Shown here: positions 61,400 to 64,000 of the stretch, one piece after another
Layout: each line of letters opens with the position of its first letter
How positions within the stretch are numbered: position 1 is the stretch's first letter
NCBI GenBank assembly: GCA_002633005.1
Contig: NMRA01000112.1
Span: 389,195-453,194, forward strand
Origin: Phoronis australis
Taxonomy: Eukaryota; Phoronida; Phoronidae
Direction of reading: 5' to 3'
DNA: 64,000 nucleotides
Translations under genes and position numbers: made by a program
The notes under the pieces: generated by a model
Databases searched by the model: none
What the model saw: only the letters and a program-made list of their open reading frames with translations
What the model was told of the DNA's origin: nothing

Positions 61400-61689
61400 T
61401 TATTCGTTTATTTGTTGGTTGGTGTTTGTTTTTTGAGCGGCTACTCTGAATTCTATTTTGTCACATAATTTTAATGTAGCTAGAAAGTTTCTAAGTTGAA
61501 CTACGTACTGGAGATCCTTTCCTACTCAGCTGTCACGTGATTTATGTGCTTGGAGAGAACTGATTTTCCACTGAATCAACATATTGATCTGGATCTCAAG
61601 TACCTGTTAATAGGAATTGTCATTTGTTTTCGAGTCCAAAGAACACTTGTAGTATGGGTGATGAAGAAGATTTTAACTTGTGTCAACAT

Positions 61690-61768
61690 GGGTGACTCGG
61701 TGGTTAAGCAGTGAGACGTTGTAACTGGTAAACCTACCAGCAATCACTTGTTTACAATCCAGTGAATC
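61690..61768 (+). repeat. tRNA-like SINE fragment
   Basis: ggtgactcggtggttaagca resembles a box A of Ser or Leu tRNAs and tttacaatccagtgaatc a degenerate box B about 55 bases later. The match is weak. Confidence 0.25.
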
Positions 61769-61994
61769 TGTGTACTGCGAAACCAGTTTCGAAGGCTATA
61801 GGGCGTTTTTTATAACTTAGCTCACAGCAATATACCGTGATACTCTAAGTATTTACAACAATAACGTTAAAGTTTAAAAAATGGGAAATGGTATTTTTGT
61901 CTGTTAGTATAGTTCGAATTTGAGGAAACTTTATTGTACACATTGCTTCAACTCTTTTGTTGCGTGATTGTTTTATTGGTTTTTAAAATTTCAG

Positions 61995-62240
61995 TGGTAG
62001 AGGTTCCGAAGAGTTTTCTTTTAGTAACGGACAGTGGGCTGAAAAAGGTATACATGGTTGACATGACATCTGACGAATATAATACGAAAGCTATTCCTCT
62101 GTCCCCGCACGAAAATCCCGTTGCCATTGACTACGACTGGAATGGGAAATACTTCTACTGGACCGAAGTGGATTCTAATGTAATCAAACGGTCGTTTCTT
62201 AACGGAAGCCACGAAGAAGTCTTTTGGAACCTTCCGATTG
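61995..62240 (+). CDS. LRP-like gene, exon 12: propeller 3, blades 1-2
   Basis: Acceptor ttttaaaatttcag ends at 61994; the donor CGATTG|GTAGGT follows 62240 in phase 1. It encodes VPKSFLLVTDSGLKKVYMVD, a degenerate first strand as in propellers 1 and 2, then AIDYDWNGKYFYWTEVDSN and VIKRSFLNGS. Confidence 0.88.
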
Positions 62241-62646
62241 GTAGGTAACAATAGTAACGTCATGTGGTTTTTGTTACTTTGGTTATCTTCCTAAATGTTT
62301 ATGTTCTTGGCGAATTTCTCAGTTCATGTTTTTCATTCTGTTGGTTTTAGTATTTCTATTTCTGAAACGAACGCGGCACACTGATGCACGGGATGATGTG
62401 CGTGAATAGTTCATTGTCAGGTACAGCTAGCTCATTTTGCTAAATAACTATGAGCTTCAAATTTCAGTAGTCACTGCGAAACGAGGAACTGGTCTCCATC
62501 CAAAAATTGTGTCCAGGTTGTCCGATATGCGGCTGTATTATTTTAAGCCAGAGTTTTCCATCAATCCTCTACTTAGCGGCAAACCGCTGCGTTGACAAAT
62601 ACGTTTAATTTATTTGTATTAGCATTTTTGTTTGTCGTATTTTCAG

Positions 62647-62815
62647 ATTCCATTACAGATGGCATGGCGGTCGATGCTCCTTCGCAGATGCTTTACTACA
62701 CTGACACTGGACAAAATATCATCGCTGCTATTTCAATTCCAGAAAGACGTCACAAAAAACTGATAACAACTTCACTGGATCAGCCCAGAGCAATAGTAGC
62801 GAATTCGACTTACGG
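62647..62815 (+). CDS. LRP-like gene, exon 13: propeller 3, blade 3 (gene continues)
   Basis: Acceptor gtcgtattttcag ends at 62646. It encodes ITDGMAVDAPSQMLYYTDTG and ends with QPRAIVANSTYG. The donor TACGG|GTTTGT follows 62815 in phase 2, parallel to the end of exon 2, so the next exon should begin with a Tyr-Leu-x-Trp-Thr-Asp type strand. None was found up to 64000; the rest of the gene lies to the right. Confidence 0.85.
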
Positions 62816-63111
62816 GTTTGTCACAAATAATCTCTTGCTTATCTCTACAGGACTTTTTCATGAGCATATGTTCTCTCGAGCCTAAAAGTATTGCTGACCC
62901 CTGTTTTTGTTTTTGTCTGTTTAATAATTGCGCTGTTACAGTAATAATATCAGTGAATTACCGCACTTAATTGTTTTCATTATTCAGTCAGTTAACTTAT
63001 TTATGTTCGACAATTCTCATCAAATTTAAAATAATAATCGCCATTGTTTTAAGCACATAAAACTAGTGTTCGACTTCAAACAAAGCTAAACTGTGTTATT
63101 ACTTAATACAG

Positions 63112-63477
63112 GGTGTCCGAAAAATGTACTCACACATCAGATGACAATAAATGCGTTGCCTATTGACATTAGAACAGATCGTTAGTTTAAATTCATAAAA
63201 ATGGGAAGCAAGATAAATGCTTTTTTGATTAACTTGAGAAGGTCATTAAGCGTCTTTGCACTTTCATGAAGTTTCCGATAGCATTAGGCAAATATTTTTT
63301 GTTCTGAATCGCTTATTTGCTTTCCCGTGCATTCAGATCATTCGACTGCCGGCTTACCCACCTTCTTCCACAGCAAGGTGTAACCATGTAGTAGCCCTTG
63401 GCGCAGATTCTGATCCACTGGAACCAAATTTGAATTTCCGGTGTTTTACTGAAGCGATAGTACATTTGGGACACCCG
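63112..63477. mobile_element. MITE with mariner-like terminal repeats
   Basis: The left end cagggtgtccgaaaaatgtact (63112-63133) is the inverted counterpart of the right end agtacatttgggacaccc (63459-63476). There is no transposase frame. The interior may be a deletion derivative of a Tc1/mariner element. Confidence 0.6.
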
Positions 63478-63945
63478 TTCCAAACACCGTAACACCATTC
63501 AAGAGTCTATTAAATGCAAGCCATTTCATGCATGCAGCTCACTGTAATATCTTACTACAATAAATTATATACCGTAACACTTTTCAGCGAGTCCTGCATG
63601 CGTGTTAGGGTGCGCTCCAGGATCAAGTCGATGTTTACTCTTGTTGCCAAGATTTTCGCTTATATTCAGCTCCGAGACTAGCGGCAATCTGTATTTCGTG
63701 CCGAATTTACAAAATGGCATCCTCAGACGAAAATACCGATATCCCAGAACTCTTAGGTCTCGTGACTTCACACTTGTTCTCGTTGCTCAAAGAAAAGGCA
63801 GTCTCATTGTGGGCACTGTAACACGCATGTAGGACTCTTTGAAGAGTGGTACGGTGTATAATGTAGTGTAGTAATATATTACAGTAGGCAAGCATGCAAC
63901 GGCTTGCATTTAATAGACTCTTGAATGGTGTTACGGAGTTTGGAA
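63478..63945. mobile_element. Long inverted repeat, arms ~125 bases
   Basis: The left arm (about 63478-63608) and right arm (about 63815-63945) pair over most of their length, for example cattcaagagtctattaaat against atttaatagactcttgaatg, and gcgagtcctgcatgcgtgtt against aacacgcatgtaggactc. The ~200-base loop has no recognised coding capacity. It directly abuts the mariner-like MITE. Confidence 0.75.
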
Positions 63946-64000
63946 CAGGTGCACGGGACCACTATGTGGAATTACATTTCTTGTTGTTATACTTATTTGT

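Larger units (their letters stand above)
60478..61994. other. Intron 11 of the LRP-like gene
   Basis: It contains a G/C-rich repeat fragment (60518-60590), an inverted-repeat element with an N (61113-61399) and a tRNA-like fragment (61690-61768). A short direct duplication of ttactt-ttaaagaaaa occurs near 60832-60872. Confidence 0.5.
38708..62815 (+). other. Gene span: divergent LRP-like YWTD/EGF receptor (3' end outside)
   Basis: Thirteen exons join without a phase conflict: 38708-38780, 44135-44573, 49559-49811, 50444-50588, 54743-54856, 55754-56056, 56411-56564, 57781-57912, 58202-58322, 59188-59335, 60358-60477, 61995-62240 and 62647-62815. The product has a signal peptide (1-24), propeller 1 (25-303), EGF 1 (304-342), propeller 2 (342-628), EGF 2 (628-668) and half of propeller 3 (668-805 and on). 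This order, without LDLa repeats at the start, is that of LRP5/6 ectodomains, which bind Wnt-pathway ligands. Weak YWTD conservation leaves the partner and function open. The introns hold LINEs and other repeats. Confidence 0.82.

Overview
The window looks like genomic DNA from an animal, most likely a marine invertebrate. Its genes are split by GT-AG introns of several hundred bases to more than 5 kb. The protein families are animal ones (LDL-receptor YWTD propellers with EGF modules). The space between exons is filled with decayed retrotransposons (Ty3/Gypsy-like, BEL/Pao, LINEs), palindromic MITE-like elements, tRNA-derived repeats and frequent acatgtacatgta-type sequence. The exact phylum cannot be decided from this sequence. 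Four single N bases (21168, 26123, 49120, 61234) mark contig joins.

Layout. 1-5.8 kb: the 5' part of an LTR retrotransposon on the minus strand (gag, protease, start of RT), a candidate tRNA-Pro primer binding site, and a 1-kb repeat present in two full copies and one partial copy. 5.8-9.5 kb: no gene, with a decayed tandem repeat. 9.5-14.2 kb: a plus-strand gene for a low-complexity Ala/Thr/Ser/Gly protein with eleven apparently identical 66-bp repeats, spliced to an exon with a transmembrane helix and short basic tail. A BEL/Pao remnant lies antisense in its intron. 14-23 kb: decayed repeats and an allelic-looking 1.1-kb duplication around the N at 21168. 23.2-24.4 kb: a candidate two-exon gene for a 99-residue protein with a signal peptide and one membrane helix. 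25-37 kb: a second duplication around an N, MITEs and weak minus-strand exon candidates. 37.6-38.7 kb: a GC-rich, promoter-like region with a perfect RFX X-box. 38.7-62.8 kb: 13 phase-compatible exons of one plus-strand gene that runs off the right edge. 62.8-64 kb: two adjacent inverted-repeat elements.

The main gene encodes a signal peptide, a six-bladed YWTD propeller, an EGF module, a second six-bladed propeller, a second EGF module and the start of a third propeller (805 complete codons in the window). That order matches the extracellular part of LRP5/6-type receptors, but most YWTD motifs are degenerate, so it is a divergent LDLR-superfamily protein rather than an obvious orthologue. 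Many exons are short and were found by following splice sites, intron phase and domain continuity. All gene models are sequence inference without transcript support.
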